The notes: a model not told the origin generated them from the sequence alone. DNA of 64,000 bases from Agapetus fuscipes (GCA_951799405.1 OX637342.1:1426001-1490000), one strand, 5' to 3'. Shown: positions 41,548-52,369, counted from the first letter of the stretch. Program-made: numbers and translations.

Positions 41548-42347
41548 AGGAATGGATGGACCAAATTTACGAAATTGCGAATGAATGGAATATCCAGGGT
41601 CATAATAAAAGGAGAGCTTGTATGAAGCATAAATAATAATATTAGGATGATTTATTAGGTGAGCGCTGTTTTTGTGTGTATCACACCTCAAGAGCCCTCT
41701 GCGAGCTTGGTCGTCGCTGTAGAAAGCGCCAATTCTCAAGCAAGAGCCAGTTGTTGTAAGGTTGGATGGACCTTTCAGTGACCGGTTTTTGGTAAAGGTT
41801 TATGAATTTTTCAAGTCGGCGAAGAGCACATTCGAAATATAAATGGTATATTTTTGTGCTCCGCCGGGATCCAAATCCACAACCTTCCTTCCAAGAAGGT
41901 TATGACTCTGGATGAAATGAAAGAGTATGTAAGGACAGAAAGAAATGGTGATTGATCTGTAATTCTGGCGGCTAGGGCTATGGTTTTTCAAGTTGTACAA
42001 TTTTTTTGTAAATTTTTAAATTAGAATTTCGTAATTTGTATTTGATTTTAATGTTTATCCATTTGTTTATGTCTAAAATGTTATTTGTAGTATATATTCC
42101 TTGACTTATAGGTTGGTATGCGGCTGACCACCCATTCTATAGAAAATGGTTCACTTTGCCAATGTCACCGCTGTTTCAGGGAAGGTCGGCAAGAGTTGCA
42201 GGGTGTTTGTCCATTTGAGACTTGGTTTCTTTATCGTAGGTTCACATGCGGCATGCGCAAGCGCGAACTTGTACGTGTCTGCTTGTGAGAATGCATGTAA
42301 TGTGAATCCCCAATGTTATATATCTTTGCAACTTAGATTAGATTAAC
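41548..42347 (+). mobile_element. Retrotransposon 3' end with Fam-A, split by SINE-B
   Basis: The RT end starts at accaagaaaggaatggatgg and breaks near 41628. It resumes at aaggttatgactctggatga (about 41893), then runs through a 3' UTR to a complete Fam-A at 42100-42347. A frameshift (gaaagagtatgtaagg lacks bases) further disables the frame. Confidence 0.85.
41641..41892 (-). mobile_element. SINE-B copy inside the retrotransposon end
   Basis: Body complete from aggatgatttattaggtgag; box B region present (gtggatttggatcccggcgg on minus). It ends at the caaccttcc head segment. Confidence 0.8.
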
Positions 42348-42479
42348 ATCATAACCATGTGGGGGTTTTTGATGTCTTCCTTTTTTAATTCTTCTTCGAT
42401 ATTGTTCGTGGACTGTATAGTTAGGGTTGGCGAGTTAATATTTTTAATAAAAATTGCACTTTAAATTTTATCTTCGTAA

Positions 42480-43171
42480 CTTTTTTATTGCACAGAATTT
42501 AAATACATGTTGTTCAGTTGAAATCAAAATTGGAATAGTGTTGTCTGCTAATTGTCGAAAATCTTGATAATGTTTCAAGGTTATTTTTGGGTTTAGTAAA
42601 TTTTCAATATGATTTTTACTAAAATTGGTTTATTTTCATACCTCTTTGTAAGTAGTTGGAATGCAATTTCATAATTATCACCACTAAGTGATAATTGTTC
42701 CAATACATTTGCTGCATTATCGACCAATGCTTCTTTTAAATGAATGAATTTTTCTATGTTAGTAAGCGTTTGATTTGTGTGAATTAGTGCTATGAATGTG
42801 TCTTTGAATGTAACCCATGTTTTGTAATCACCATTGAATTTAGGAATGGTAATTTTTTGAATGTTAGAAATGGATGATTGTTTGTTTTTTGAAATTGATT
42901 CAGATTCTAGCTTTTCACGTGCTAAAGTCATGGCTTCAAAGAATCTGGTTTCATATTCCAGTCTTTTTATTTGGCTTTCGTCACATGTGTCATCATTTTC
43001 TAACATGGTGCATACTTCATTAAATTCTGAAAAACACAATTAAATTTTTTCTAATCTTAGCTTTATTTCTATACTACTTAGTTTGTTTGAGTTGACTAAA
43101 TCTACAAAATTTTGTATCCTAGCTGGAATAGTTCGCAACCATTTGCTTTTTTCTTTTAATTTGAGACTCAT
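42480..43171 (-). pseudogene. BEL/Pao retrotransposon gag remnant
   Basis: Minus-strand frames resemble the Gag-like capsid region (DUF1759 type) of BEL/Pao LTR retrotransposons. An N-terminal helical stretch (43171-43047) has an FVDLVN segment. The main frame (43039-42593) carries PKFNGDYKTWVTFKDTF and LSLSGDNYEIAFQLLTKRYE. Gag packages element RNA into cytoplasmic particles. A TAA at about 43042-43040 interrupts the frame, and another break near 42600 shifts it. Protease, reverse transcriptase and integrase are absent and no LTR pair was recognised, so this is a dead fragment. Confidence 0.8.
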
Positions 43172-43600
43172 TATTATTTTGAAAGTTCACTTAAACAAGC
43201 AAATTGTAAATAAAAACTAAGTTGTAATATAAACAGATTTAGTTATGATGGTATGTGAAAGTAGGTACTTGTTATTATGAATTGTAAAAGAACAGCAGTT
43301 GTATTTTGGTTGTTTGTTTTACAAACAACATTTGATAATAATAGTAAAATATGATTTTTTAGGTACATACCTAGCTATTTGATTTTTATTTTGACAATAT
43401 GTATTTTGTTTTAAATTAATGTTTATTTGTTGGGTGCTAATGACCTTGAAATATGTAGGTAATAATTTTATTTAACAAAATTATTTTTAAAGAGGTTAGA
43501 TGCAAAAGTGTTGAATTGTTTTTGTTAGTTGAATGAAATGTTTTTATATGATGGAACTTATCTGTTATTTGATTCCTTCTGCTGAAGATGTTATGCGCTG
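43172..43600. other. Unassigned sequence upstream of the gag remnant
   Basis: Could be the element's leader or LTR, but no TG...CA pair or repeated copy supports that. Confidence 0.35.
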
Positions 43601-43927
43601 TGACTGTGGCAATCACACGCTGTGGCTGGTGCTGATGATGTATGCTTCTGGATGAAGATGTGCGCTTCTGGATGAAGTCTGCTTGATTGTACCTCTGGAT
43701 TAAGGCTGCTGAATGGATGAATGTTGATTGTGCCCCTGTGGCTGGTGTCTAATGACGTGTGCTTCTGGACGAAGACTGCTGGATGGATGAATGTTGATTG
43801 TGCCCCTGTGGCTGGTGTCTAATGACGTGTGCTTCTGGATGAAGACTGCTGGATGGATGAATGTTGATTGTGCCCCTGTGGCTGGTGTCTAATGACGTGT
43901 GCTTCTGGATGAAGGCTGCTGATTGTG
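43600..43927 (+). repeat. 70-bp tandem repeat, three units plus degenerate lead-in
   Basis: Units starting gcccctgtggctggtgtcta begin at 43732, 43802 and 43872, exactly 70 bases apart. Each contains the gcttctggaygaagactgct core of the 27-bp array that follows, so one array likely grew out of the other. Confidence 0.85.
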
Positions 43928-44491
43928 CTTCTGGATGAAGGCTGCTTGATTTTGCTTCTGGATGAAGGCTGCTTGATTGTGCTTCTGGATGAAGGCTGCT
44001 TGATTGTGCTTCTGGATGAAGGCTGCTTGATTTTGCTTCTGGATGAAGGCTGCTTGATTGTGCTTCTGGATGAAGGCTGCTTGATTGTGCTTCTGGATGA
44101 AGGCTGCTTGATTTTGCTTCTGGATGAAGGCTGCTTGATTGTGCTTCTGGATGAAGGCTGCTTGATTGTTCTTCTGGATGAAGACTGCTTGATTGTGCTT
44201 CTGGATGAAGGCTGCTTGATTGTGCTTCTGGATGAAGGCTGCTTGATTGTACTTCTGGATGAAGGCTGCTTGATTGTGCTTCTGGATGAAGGCTGCTTGA
44301 TTGTGCTTCTGGATGAAGGCTGTTTGATTGTGCTTCTGGATGAAGGCTTTTTGATTGTGCTTCTGGATGAAGACTGCTTGATTGTGCTTCTGGATGAAGG
44401 CTGTTTGATTGTGCTTCTGAAAGAAGGCTGTTTGGTTGTGCTTCTGGATGAAGGCTGTTTGATTGGGCTTCTGGATGAAGGCTGCTTGATT
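43928..44491 (+). repeat. 27-bp minisatellite, about 21 units
   Basis: Unit gcttctggatgaaggctgc followed by ttgattgt. All length steps are multiples of 27, so both strands stay open: 207 codons on plus (period LLDEGCLIV) and 234 on minus (period IKQPSSRST). The low-complexity predicted proteins are by-products of the repeat; real coding use is not excluded but has no support. Confidence 0.9.
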
Positions 44492-44689
44492 ATTTTACGC
44501 ACCTGGTTGCTGGATTTGTGCAAGCATGCGCGGCCATTTCAATTTTGATTTTGGAATTTAAATACCTGGATTGTGTGGCTTTGGTCTATTTTGTTCCTGA
44601 TATTTTGTGCTGTGCATGATATTATTTTTGTTGAGATCTTGGATGGATGAAGATTCAACTTCTGATGGCCATGTGCTATATTTATTTTT

Positions 44690-44862
44690 CAACTCCATTC
44701 GGTCGTGGGACCATAGCATTCCTTATTCAGTAAACTGGGTCTGACTTGGTGAAAATTGAAAATTGGTGCTTTTCACAGCGACGACTAAGTTTGCAGAGGG
44801 CTATTTTAGGTGTAATTCACACAAAAAAGCACTCACCAAATAAATCATCTTAATGTTATTAT
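44690..44862 (+). mobile_element. SINE-B copy, 5' truncated
   Basis: Starts inside the body and ends caccaaataaatcatcttaa, the canonical 3' end. Confidence 0.7.
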
Positions 44863-44912
44863 TAGTATTACTCACTTCTGCATCTCGTCATGCAGAGAAG
44901 AATTTGGTCGGT

Positions 44913-45160
44913 GTTATGGCCGAGGGGGCCAAGCGGGCTGATCTTTCTAACGTATTTGGAATAGAATAACGTTGGTTCAATCCCCGCCTCGGTCATTTGC
45001 CCATCCTGATTAAACAGATGTAATTGGGTAATTATTAATCAATAATTAATGAAATAACAATAATGAATTGGTAATTGATGATATTAATACCTTTTTCTGG
45101 CCAGGCAGAATAGGTTGGTGAATTTTATTCCTCTTCACAAATATATTTAAAAAAAAGTAA
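44913..45160 (+). mobile_element. SINE-G copy, full length
   Basis: Head gttatggccgagggggccaa, box B gttcaatccccgcctcggtc, 3' end ctggccaggcagaataggtt and an A-rich tail. It is the best reference copy for the family. Confidence 0.85.
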
Positions 45161-45194
45161 TGAAAAAATGTAACAATTGAGACACGTATAAGAT

Positions 45195-45312
45195 TGCGCT
45201 TTAAAATGCTACATGTGCCTTAACATCAGCCTTGTAACTCCAGTGAAACGTCAAAAATGAACACAGTTTGTACAGCATGGAGGTCAGCCTCATACCAACC
45301 TATTAGTAAAGG
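45195..45312 (-). mobile_element. Fam-A copy, diverged and shortened
   Basis: gtctcataccaac-type 5' end (cctcataccaacctatta on plus) and the aacatcagccttgtaactcc segment. The ccctgtttcaggg block is lost. Confidence 0.6.
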
Positions 45313-45644
45313 AAGGCTTCTAGATTAAAGTCCAGCGGCTTTTCAGATGAAAATTGATAACTCGTCGTCGTGAAAAACACGGGTGAAAATCTCTAAGCTC
45401 CAGAGACACGCTTAATCCTTGCGTCGGGGATTAGAGAGAGCTTTTGGGGGGCCAACACCTCTACACTGTACCCTGCGGTTCAGGCCAATGCGCGGACCAA
45501 CGATTGTTACAGTGATTGGCGCCTGAATGATTTATAAGTCTATGTACTAGCTAACTTACAAGGGCGTTCTTAAAAAGGAGAATTGTATTTTTTTAATTAA
45601 TTGGAAAAGTCATAAATTTCCGTAAAGTTAAATAAATGCTGGCA
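45313..45644. other. No feature recognised
   Basis: GC-richer than its surroundings around 45420-45520 but without an open frame or a second copy. Confidence 0.4.
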
Positions 45645-45832
45645 AGGTGTACTCAGCCTTCACAAATATGAGAACCGCACCGCTTCAACTGAAAGTGGTT
45701 GGTGTGAGGCCGGCCCCCTTACCCGTAAAAATAAATAGGTCTCGAATTGCCACACGCGACCCCTTCGGGGATAACGCAGGCAAGAAGTAACACTATTTGT
45801 ATAGCTTATTTGCGTTGCGTTTATCCTGAATC
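45645..45832 (+). mobile_element. SINE-C 3' half
   Basis: Begins at ctggcaaggtgtactcagcc; contains aactgaaagtggttggtgtg; ends ttatttgcgttgcg. Confidence 0.75.
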
Positions 45833-45837
45833 TGTAA

Positions 45838-46088
45838 GCCGTAGTCTGACTTGCAAAGATATATTAACATTTAAAATTCATATTTAATGCATGCCCACAA
45901 CACATTTTAGTCAATTCAAGCATACTCTTTATGTGTATTTACAAATTAAAATTCAACCTTTAAATGAACATAAGCCCTGCAACTTTTGCCGATATTCTCT
46001 GAAACAGGGGTGACATTGGCCAAGTGATCCATTTTTTACAGTGGGGGTGGTAAGCCTTATCCCAACATAAAAGTCAAAGAAATACGAA
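45838..46088 (-). mobile_element. Fam-A copy, diverged
   Basis: All landmarks in order, with tgatccattttttacagtgg at the 5' side. Confidence 0.75.
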
Positions 46089-46187
46089 TTATAATATTAC
46101 ACATATATTTGCACCTTAGATTATAGATTTAATACATGAGCTTCCAAAGGCTATGCAGGACTTATCTTTTACGACGATCAAATCGTC

Positions 46188-46442
46188 CTCTTTATGCTTG
46201 TTTGTCTTATCTTCTACACAGTTAATTTCACATGAGCAATGTACGTATATGTACTGGACCGATGTGTCTTATAAATACTGGAAATTGATTTAAAAATATA
46301 TTTAAAGCAACTCTCACACTATCGTGTTTTATGTTTTTTTTTCCTAGCTCATATTGTGTAGAATGCGATTCTTAAGACAATTTAATTGAAAGGTCATCTT
46401 AGGATCAAATTGTGGGTCAACCAAAAAATCACTGGGGGGGAT
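46188..46442 (+). mobile_element. MITE-F copy
   Basis: Left end cgtcctctttatgcttgttt, right end aaaaaatcactggggggga. Confidence 0.8.
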
Positions 46443-46489
46443 GAAATATTTCAAGGTATTTAAAATCAAATAAAATGAAATGACATCCT

Positions 46490-46628
46490 TCACTTCAACT
46501 GAAAGTGGTTGGTGTGAGGCTGGCCCCCTTACCCGTAAAAATAAATAGGTCCGAAATTGCCACATATAACCCCTTCGGGGTTATTGCAGGCAATAAGTTA
46601 CACTATATTTGTAGCTTAGTTGCGTATT
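46490..46628 (+). mobile_element. SINE-C 3' end
   Basis: Starts cacttcaactgaaagtggtt and reaches gtagcttagttgcgta. It begins at the same internal point as several other truncated copies. Confidence 0.75.
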
Positions 46629-46881
46629 TGCGACATCTTGTTGCGCTACTGTCTTCTCTTTCCCATCTGTTAGTGTTCCCTCCCTGACCCTGTGTACCTA
46701 CATAAACAAACCAATCGTACTAATGTAAAGTGGAGAGCAGAGACGTACCGATTTATGGCCAATCTAAATTAAATCTGCTCCTGATCCGTCCCTGATCCGT
46801 CGCTGATCCAGGTCAGTGGGCAGTGGTCTAAACCTCGAGTATAAAACCCTTAAGCGTTAACACTCAAACATAGAGTTATAC

Positions 46882-47138
46882 CGTCCCAAGTGCTTGTTTG
46901 GCTTATCCAAAATTTGATTCAAAGATGACCTTTCAATAGGATTGTCTTAAGAATCACATTTAACACTATCTGAGCTAAGAAAAGAACGTAGTACTACATA
47001 TAATGTCAGAGTTGTTTTACATATTTTTACAATCGATTTCAAGTTTTCATAAGACACATTGGTCCAGTACACATGCAAACTTTGCTCATGTGAAATTACC
47101 TCTGATGGACAAAATACAAACAAGCACTTATGGGACGA
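46882..47138 (-). mobile_element. MITE-F copy, duplication unit 1
   Basis: Inverted ends gtcccaagtgcttgtttggc and acaaacaagcacttatggga are nearly perfect. Confidence 0.85.
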
Positions 47139-47167
47139 GTGTAAAACCATCTCTCACATAGAGTTAT

Positions 47168-47417
47168 ACCGTCTCCAGTGATTGTTTGGTTTATCCACTT
47201 ATTCAAAGATGACTTATCAATGGAATTGTCTTAAAAGGCAAATTAGACATAATCTGAGCTAAGAAAAAAAACGTCAAAACTATAATGTGAGTTTTTTTTG
47301 CATACTTTTAAAATCGATTTCAAGCTTTCATAAGACACATTGATCCAGTACACATACAAACATTGCTCATGTGAAATTAAGGGCATATATAAAACAAACA
47401 ATCACTTATGGGACGAG
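47168..47417 (-). mobile_element. MITE-F copy, duplication unit 2
   Basis: Ends gtctccagtgattgtttggt and aacaaacaatcacttatggg. Lacks the cctctgatgga block (aattaagggcatatataaaa instead). Confidence 0.85.
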
Positions 47418-47475
47418 TGGTCTAAGCTTCTTATATAAAACCCTTAAGTATTAGCCCTCAAACATAGAGTTTACA

Positions 47476-47865
47476 CAAAATATACGAAAACCAAAACAGC
47501 ACCTCAGGTGAGATTTTACATTTTAAGGACTATTTGGTAAACGACACGTCATAGTTGTACTTGGGCACTGATCACCTTTATTCTCGAGGAAAATTTTACA
47601 AAACAAAGGGATTTGGTTGCGTATTCGCTGAAAGTGTTTTATATGAACACTTTTTCTAGTCCAAATTATAATACTGGTAAACTTTGCACAGCCTTCATAA
47701 AACATGAGAACACATAAAAAAGTGGGTCACTTTGCCATGTCATCCCTGTTTTGGGTAGGTTTCTCTGCACCCTGGCCACCAGAATGGTTATTCCAGAACT
47801 GTGTACACATTTTGTCTAAAGCAATTTCATGTTGAAAACTGATATAATTATTACCATCTAATCTA
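47476..47865. other. Unassigned; SINE-C and Fam-A scraps
   Basis: 47670-47718 (ctggtaaactttgcacagcc) is SINE-C-like and 47720-47757 is Fam-A-like. No gene seen. Confidence 0.4.
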
Positions 47866-48085
47866 ATTAATCAAAGAAATATAATGTTTTAATTCACTTT
47901 TTTATTATTTTAATTTAAATATGTCTAACAGTTTTCGCCTAAAAAGGCATCCTCAGGACAATGACAATGACAATTTGAATAAATTGTAGACATATTTAAA
48001 ATAAAAGAATAAAAAAGGGAATTAAAACATTATATTTTTCTTTGATTAATTATACAATGGACTTTCACTGTGTAAACCACCAAAC
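47866..48085. mobile_element. PLE-like palindrome with hammerhead-like core
   Basis: Inverted arms of about 60 bp (47866-47927 and 47984-48046) flank the minus-strand motif at 47956-47931: ctgagga, t, gcc/ggc stem, gaaaac. The right end tggactttcactgtgtaaac matches 37780 and 63125. Confidence 0.55.
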
Positions 48086-48091
48086 CCTGAA

Positions 48092-48343
48092 AAATAATCT
48101 AATCTAAGTTGCAAAGATATATTACATTGGAGATTCACATTACATACATTCTCACAACCAGACACGTACAAGTTCGCGCTTGCACATGCCTCATGTGAAC
48201 CTACAACATAAAAACCAAATCTCAAATGGACATACACCCTGCAACTCTTGCCGTCCTTCCCTGTAACAGGGGTGATATTGGCAACGTGAACCATTTTTCC
48301 AGCATGGGTGGTCAGCCGCATACCAACCTATAAGTCGAGGAAA
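48092..48343 (-). mobile_element. Fam-A copy, full length
   Basis: ctcgacttataggttggtat on minus to a short taatctaatctaagttg tail. The 91-codon minus frame lies inside it. Confidence 0.85.
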
Positions 48344-48394
48344 ACCATAATTACAAAAATAAATAATAATAATTTATGATGTAAAAAAAAAACA

Positions 48395-48632
48395 CACAGT
48401 TTTTCTTCATGAGTTTATTTATTTCATCGAGCTCTTTCGATGTTATCACACCATTATCAAGAGAACAACTAACGAAAGGGAAGAGGTTAACACCTCACCG
48501 CAGCTCTATCACCTAAAACTTTCTCCGGAATTCACATTTGTAATTTTAGATATGTTAGTTGTTCTCTTAATAATGGTGTAATAACATCGAAAGCGCTCGA
48601 GGAAATAAATAAACTGATGAAGAAAACTTTTA
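48395..48632. mobile_element. Palindromic element with 75-bp arms
   Basis: 48397-48473 and 48552-48628 are inverted repeats (agtttatttatttcatcgag and ctcgaggaaataaataaact mark the outer parts). Each arm carries a tgataatggtg..aacatcgaaag stretch, a diverged version of the motif in the PLE-like pieces. The centre of about 78 bases is not repeated. Confidence 0.65.
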
Positions 48633-49204
48633 TTTTTACATTATGTATTTCAAATTCATTTTCACAAATTTAAAATATAAATGTTTACCTTTAAATCTTT
48701 TCATGAAGGTAGTAAAAAGGAACAAAACTTTAAGTAAACAGATTGACAGGTAAACACGGTTGCCTTAAATGCACAAAAACTGCAACTAAAAGTTTGCTTT
48801 CGCAACAGGACAGAGCGTTGCAGGTTATTTTCATCGGCGACAGAATAACATGTCGAAAAAGTTTCCGACTAGTTGCCAGAGCGGAACGTAGTTGCCTGTC
48901 TTTGTGTTCTTATTCCTGTCGTTCTGTTCTTATTCCTGTCGTTCTGCAAGCCAGACACCTGTCTTTTTAACCGTTCTGGGCCAGAGCAGAACAAGAACCG
49001 AGATAAGGAGAGCATAGAGTGCAATCTATTCGCAACTTTGACAAAGTAAAACATATTGCTTCAATGTATTTTGTATTAACAGACATCCAAAATTTATATG
49101 AAAATCAATTTTTAAAAGGATGCTTGGTTGGTGAGTGAAGTTTTATGTTGAAGGAAAATTAAAAAGATTCCAGTCATTTGAAAACTGGTTCTTATTCCTT
49201 AAAC
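48633..49204. other. Unassigned; 20-bp direct duplication
   Basis: gttcttattcctgtcgttct occurs twice in tandem at about 48907-48946. The 75-codon plus frame through it is unsupported. Confidence 0.5.
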
Positions 49205-49400
49205 TTCACTTTACCAATGTCGCATCTGTTTCAGGAAAGGGCAGTGAAAGTTTCCCAGCCCCCTCGGGTGCTAGAAAAACGGCATTTCAAATAAAGTGGT
49301 TGGTGTAAGGCTGGTCCTCTTACTTGTAAAAATAAATAGGTTCACCGCAACACGCGAAAAATTCGGGGAAAACGCGACAAGAAGTTTTACCACCTTGTAC
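49205..49400 (+). mobile_element. Fam-A scrap joined to SINE-C 3' half
   Basis: 49205-49245 (ttcactttaccaatgtcgca) is Fam-A, and 49255-49400 is a diverged SINE-C (agccccctcgggtgctagaa onward). Confidence 0.65.
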
Positions 49401-49719
49401 AGTCATGGGCACGTCTCCGACCTAGTGGTTATTTATTTGTCGTGCCGTTGCTTTTACTTTACGGGAAGGCCTTCCCCCACTTGAGAAAATATAAAGCTTT
49501 GCATGAGCTGTGGGTTCTTCTCACACATACATACAGGACGGATATGAGGAGGGCTTGAGCATACTACATGTTAGTGGTGAAGGGTGCTATACAAGCCGGT
49601 TTCCATCGGCTTCCCTTTTAAAATGATGTAAAAAAGTAGTTAACAAATATAGGCACAAAGTAAAAAAACATATTTAAAACCAAAGAAACAATACGTATTT
49701 TACCCCATTGAAACTACTC
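49401..49719. other. No recognised gene
   Basis: Around 49460-49495, cccacttgagaaaatataaa resembles in reverse a stretch at 59800-59822, so this is probably a further low-copy repeat. Confidence 0.4.
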
Positions 49720-49978
49720 CTTGACTGATAGGTTGGTATGCGGCTGACCACCCATACTGTAAAAAATGGTTCACTTTGCCAATGTCACCCCTGCTTCAGG
49801 GAAGGTCGGCAAAAGTTGCAGGGCTTATGTTCATTTAAGATTGGGGTTTTTATATTGTAGGTCCACATGCAGCATGTGTAAGCGCGAAATTATGCATGTC
49901 TGCTTGTGGGAATGCATTTAATATGAAATTCAAATGATACATATCTTTGCAGCTTAGATTTAGATTTAGATTTAGAAA
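49720..49978 (+). mobile_element. Fam-A copy, near consensus
   Basis: ccttgactgataggttggta to gcagcttagatttagattta. Four (TTTAGA) tail units. A good reference copy. Confidence 0.9.
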
Positions 49979-50509
49979 CCATGCAGTCTACTTTATTATC
50001 ATTTCTGCCTCAACGGGAAATCGATGGAAGCCGGCTTGTATGGCACCCTTTGCCACTGCTACATGTGCAGCTTAGTTGCGTTTTAGTCACGAGTATAAAA
50101 TTTAATTCCCTGAAAATTGGATTGAACCGTGAGTACTCTGATCTTTTCTACATCGTGGATAGGAAGCAGGGAAGCTAATGGCGGACAGACGAGAGCCCAA
50201 TTTCATCCCGCCAGATTTAGTTCAGTATTTTTGCGATCCCGAAATAATCGTCGTCAACTAGAAAGCTGGAGACCTCTTCTGCTGCAACAGTCCCCGTCGC
50301 CTTGAATTTAATTTCAGACTATAATGTTGACAGAAAACACTTTAAAAAGTGGCTTACTGTGATTTTATTTCACGAATTAAAACGCTTGTTTAAAGTTACA
50401 GCGTTTTAAATTCAAAATGAAATGAAACAATAAAATGAGTTATCTATTATTAATGTGCCACATCACTCCTCACCTTCAAGTTCTGCATTGGCTAAAAATC
50501 CCGGAGAGG
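49979..50509. other. Unassigned
   Basis: gcagcttagttgcgttttag at about 50067 hints at a decayed SINE-C end. The 65-codon frame at 49981 is unsupported. Confidence 0.4.
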
Positions 50510-50732
50510 ATCTAAATCTAAGTTGCAAAGATATGTATCATTTGAGGTTATATTAAATGCATTGTCACAAGCAGACACGCATAATTTCGCGCTCACACAT
50601 GCCGTATGTGGACCTACAATATAAAAAACCCAATCTCAAATGAAAGTAAGCCCTGTAACTCTTGCCGACCTTCCCTGAAACAGGGGTGACAATGGCAAAG
50701 TGAACCATTTTTTACAGTATGGGTGGTCACCT
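50510..50732 (-). mobile_element. Fam-A copy lacking its first 25 bases
   Basis: Ends at gtgaccacccatactg on the minus strand, directly against the CR1-like fragment. Confidence 0.85.
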
Positions 50733-50735
50733 TTA

Positions 50736-51090
50736 AAATCGGCTTGCTAACTTTAAAGCACTGCGTGGGAGTGCTCCAGGGTATATGATGAAGCTGGTGT
50801 CTCTAGTAACTACAACCTCGCGCGGACAAACACTGAGGTCAGCTGCATATTATGAAGCAGCTGCCTGGACATCCCTGCAAGAATCCCTGCACTGTTTTTG
50901 GAGACAGGCATTCAAGGCAGCCGCTCCAATGACTTGGAATGCTATTCCCGCCTCACTGAGGGAACTGGATTTGGAGAGACTGTTTAAAAGACGTCTCAAG
51001 ACTCACCTCTTCGTCCTATTATATGGACAAGTGCCTTCGCAGTGACACACTGTCGTAAAAGGCGCTTTAAAAATTTAGTATTGATAATTA
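50736..51090 (+). pseudogene. CR1/L2-like reverse transcriptase C-terminus, longer copy
   Basis: The frame from about 50737 to the stop at 51045 begins LLTFKALRGSAPGY (a TFKALHGLAP-type motif) and continues with TSRGQTLRSA, FKAAAPMTWNAIPASL and LFKRRLKTHLF. This is the standard end of a CR1-group polyprotein, about 103 codons. A small disruption (YYEAAAWTSLQES region) replaces the usual GDRAF step. It is 5'-truncated and inactive. The 3' tail is shared with 35796-35830. Confidence 0.8.
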
Positions 51091-51888
51091 AAATAATTTA
51101 ATATACGCGTTGTCATTGTAACAGTACCTGCCCATAATTTTTTTTTATATTATTTAGTTTTATTTTTAATGGAAAATTTACTGGTTAATAAAAAAACGCA
51201 TATTTATTTCTTGACAAACCTATTATTCTACAATTATTGTTTTTTACCTAAATAAAAAAAAATCTCTATAATTTGATATCTCTATAATACTTGAGGTACA
51301 ATAAATTCTTACCTAGTGAAAAATAAATATTGTCTTTTTTAAATAAACGTACACCTTCTTATACATTTTCTTCAGGAATTGATCATGAACGAACAAAAAA
51401 ACGAAAAATGTGTTCAAATATCCATAATATCGCTTTTTCTTTATGTTGTGTCTTTGTCATTTGGACCATTATTTCAATGATCAAGTAATCAAAAGATATC
51501 TATTAATAATTAGATTATCCATTGTGTACATGAAAGTGATTCAGAAATCGATCACCGATAGTGTCGCTAAGCAAAGTTGTGTGTCTCACATCAAGAATCT
51601 CATTAATATAGGAGCACTCATGTCAAATTAACCTCATTCTACCCCAAGTATAAACAAAAATACTTACACACTCCCTCAAAGTGTTGTAAGTATAAAATAC
51701 ACAGCGTGTATGTGTGGTGGATGCTTTAGTTTCGATAGATTTTTTGGACAAACTCCATAGTTGCGTTGAAATTAAGGATGTTATAGATACATAATTTTCA
51801 ATATGGATATGTTTACGGATATAGGATTTATTTCCAAATTTATATGTGATATTATTTCGGGTAATTCGTTATTTTTTGTATGGTTTCT
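51091..51888. other. AT-rich, no feature recognised
   Basis: The 62-codon frame at 51443 has no supporting context. Confidence 0.45.
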
Positions 51889-51889
51889 A

Positions 51890-51988
51890 TATAATAATCT
51901 AAGTTGCAAAGATATGTTAACATTTAAGGCTCATATTAAATGCATGCCCATAGACAGGCACATGTAGGTTCACGCCTGCGCATTCAGT
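51890..51988 (-). mobile_element. Fam-A 3' portion
   Basis: Variant with atgcccatagacaggcacat, as in the 6665 copy. Cut at cgcctgcgcattcag. Confidence 0.7.
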
Positions 51989-52115
51989 TTCATCAAGATC
52001 ATCTTTATCATTTCACCTTCACGCTGAAGAAGCTCATTGTAGACATAGACAAAACCTCCGGAAGCTCCAGCTCCCACAGACCACGGTAACAAATCCTGGA
52101 AATCCACTCTCCAGC
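51989..52115 (+). repeat. Fam-D copy with hammerhead-like motif
   Basis: catcaagatcatctttatca, then ctgaaga at 52024, a gct..gac-like spacer and aaaacctccggaagctcc, then cagaccacggtaacaaatcc. Longest plus-strand Fam-D copy. Confidence 0.7.
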
Positions 52116-52124
52116 ATTACGCTC

Positions 52125-52335
52125 CCCCAGTTCTTGTTTACCATATAGCCAATCCGGCCAATCTTGTCAAATATGAACTTTTCATGCAGTTGTCTTATGA
52201 ATCAAATTCTACACAATCTGAGCTAAGAAAAACCATAAAACTCGATAATGTGAGAGTTCTTTTAAAATTTTTGTAAATAAATGTCTTGTTTTCATAAGAC
52301 ACATTAGTCCAGTAAAAAGTCCCGTTTGACAGAAT
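52125..52335 (-). mobile_element. MITE-F second subfamily, truncated
   Basis: Left end cccccagttcttgtttacca then gccaatcttgtcaaatatga, as in 61614-62207. The right part stops at gtccagtaaaaagtc. Confidence 0.75.
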
Positions 52336-52369
52336 AGGTCTATACGTAAAACAAGAACTATGGCAGCGA

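Larger units (their letters stand above)
46826..47475. repeat. Tandem duplication that includes MITE-F
   Basis: A flank of about 55 bases (gagtataaaacccttaagcg, then aacactcaaacatagagtt) occurs before the first MITE-F and after the second, and its last part also between them. Each unit is flank plus MITE-F plus gacgagtg. The two MITE-F copies differ by many substitutions, so the duplication is not recent. Confidence 0.75.

Noticed and set aside
43819..44548. Two long open frames (234 and 207 codons) on opposite strands as genes
   Set aside because: Both are produced by a 27-bp tandem repeat whose length is a multiple of three; neither has a non-repetitive domain or gene context.
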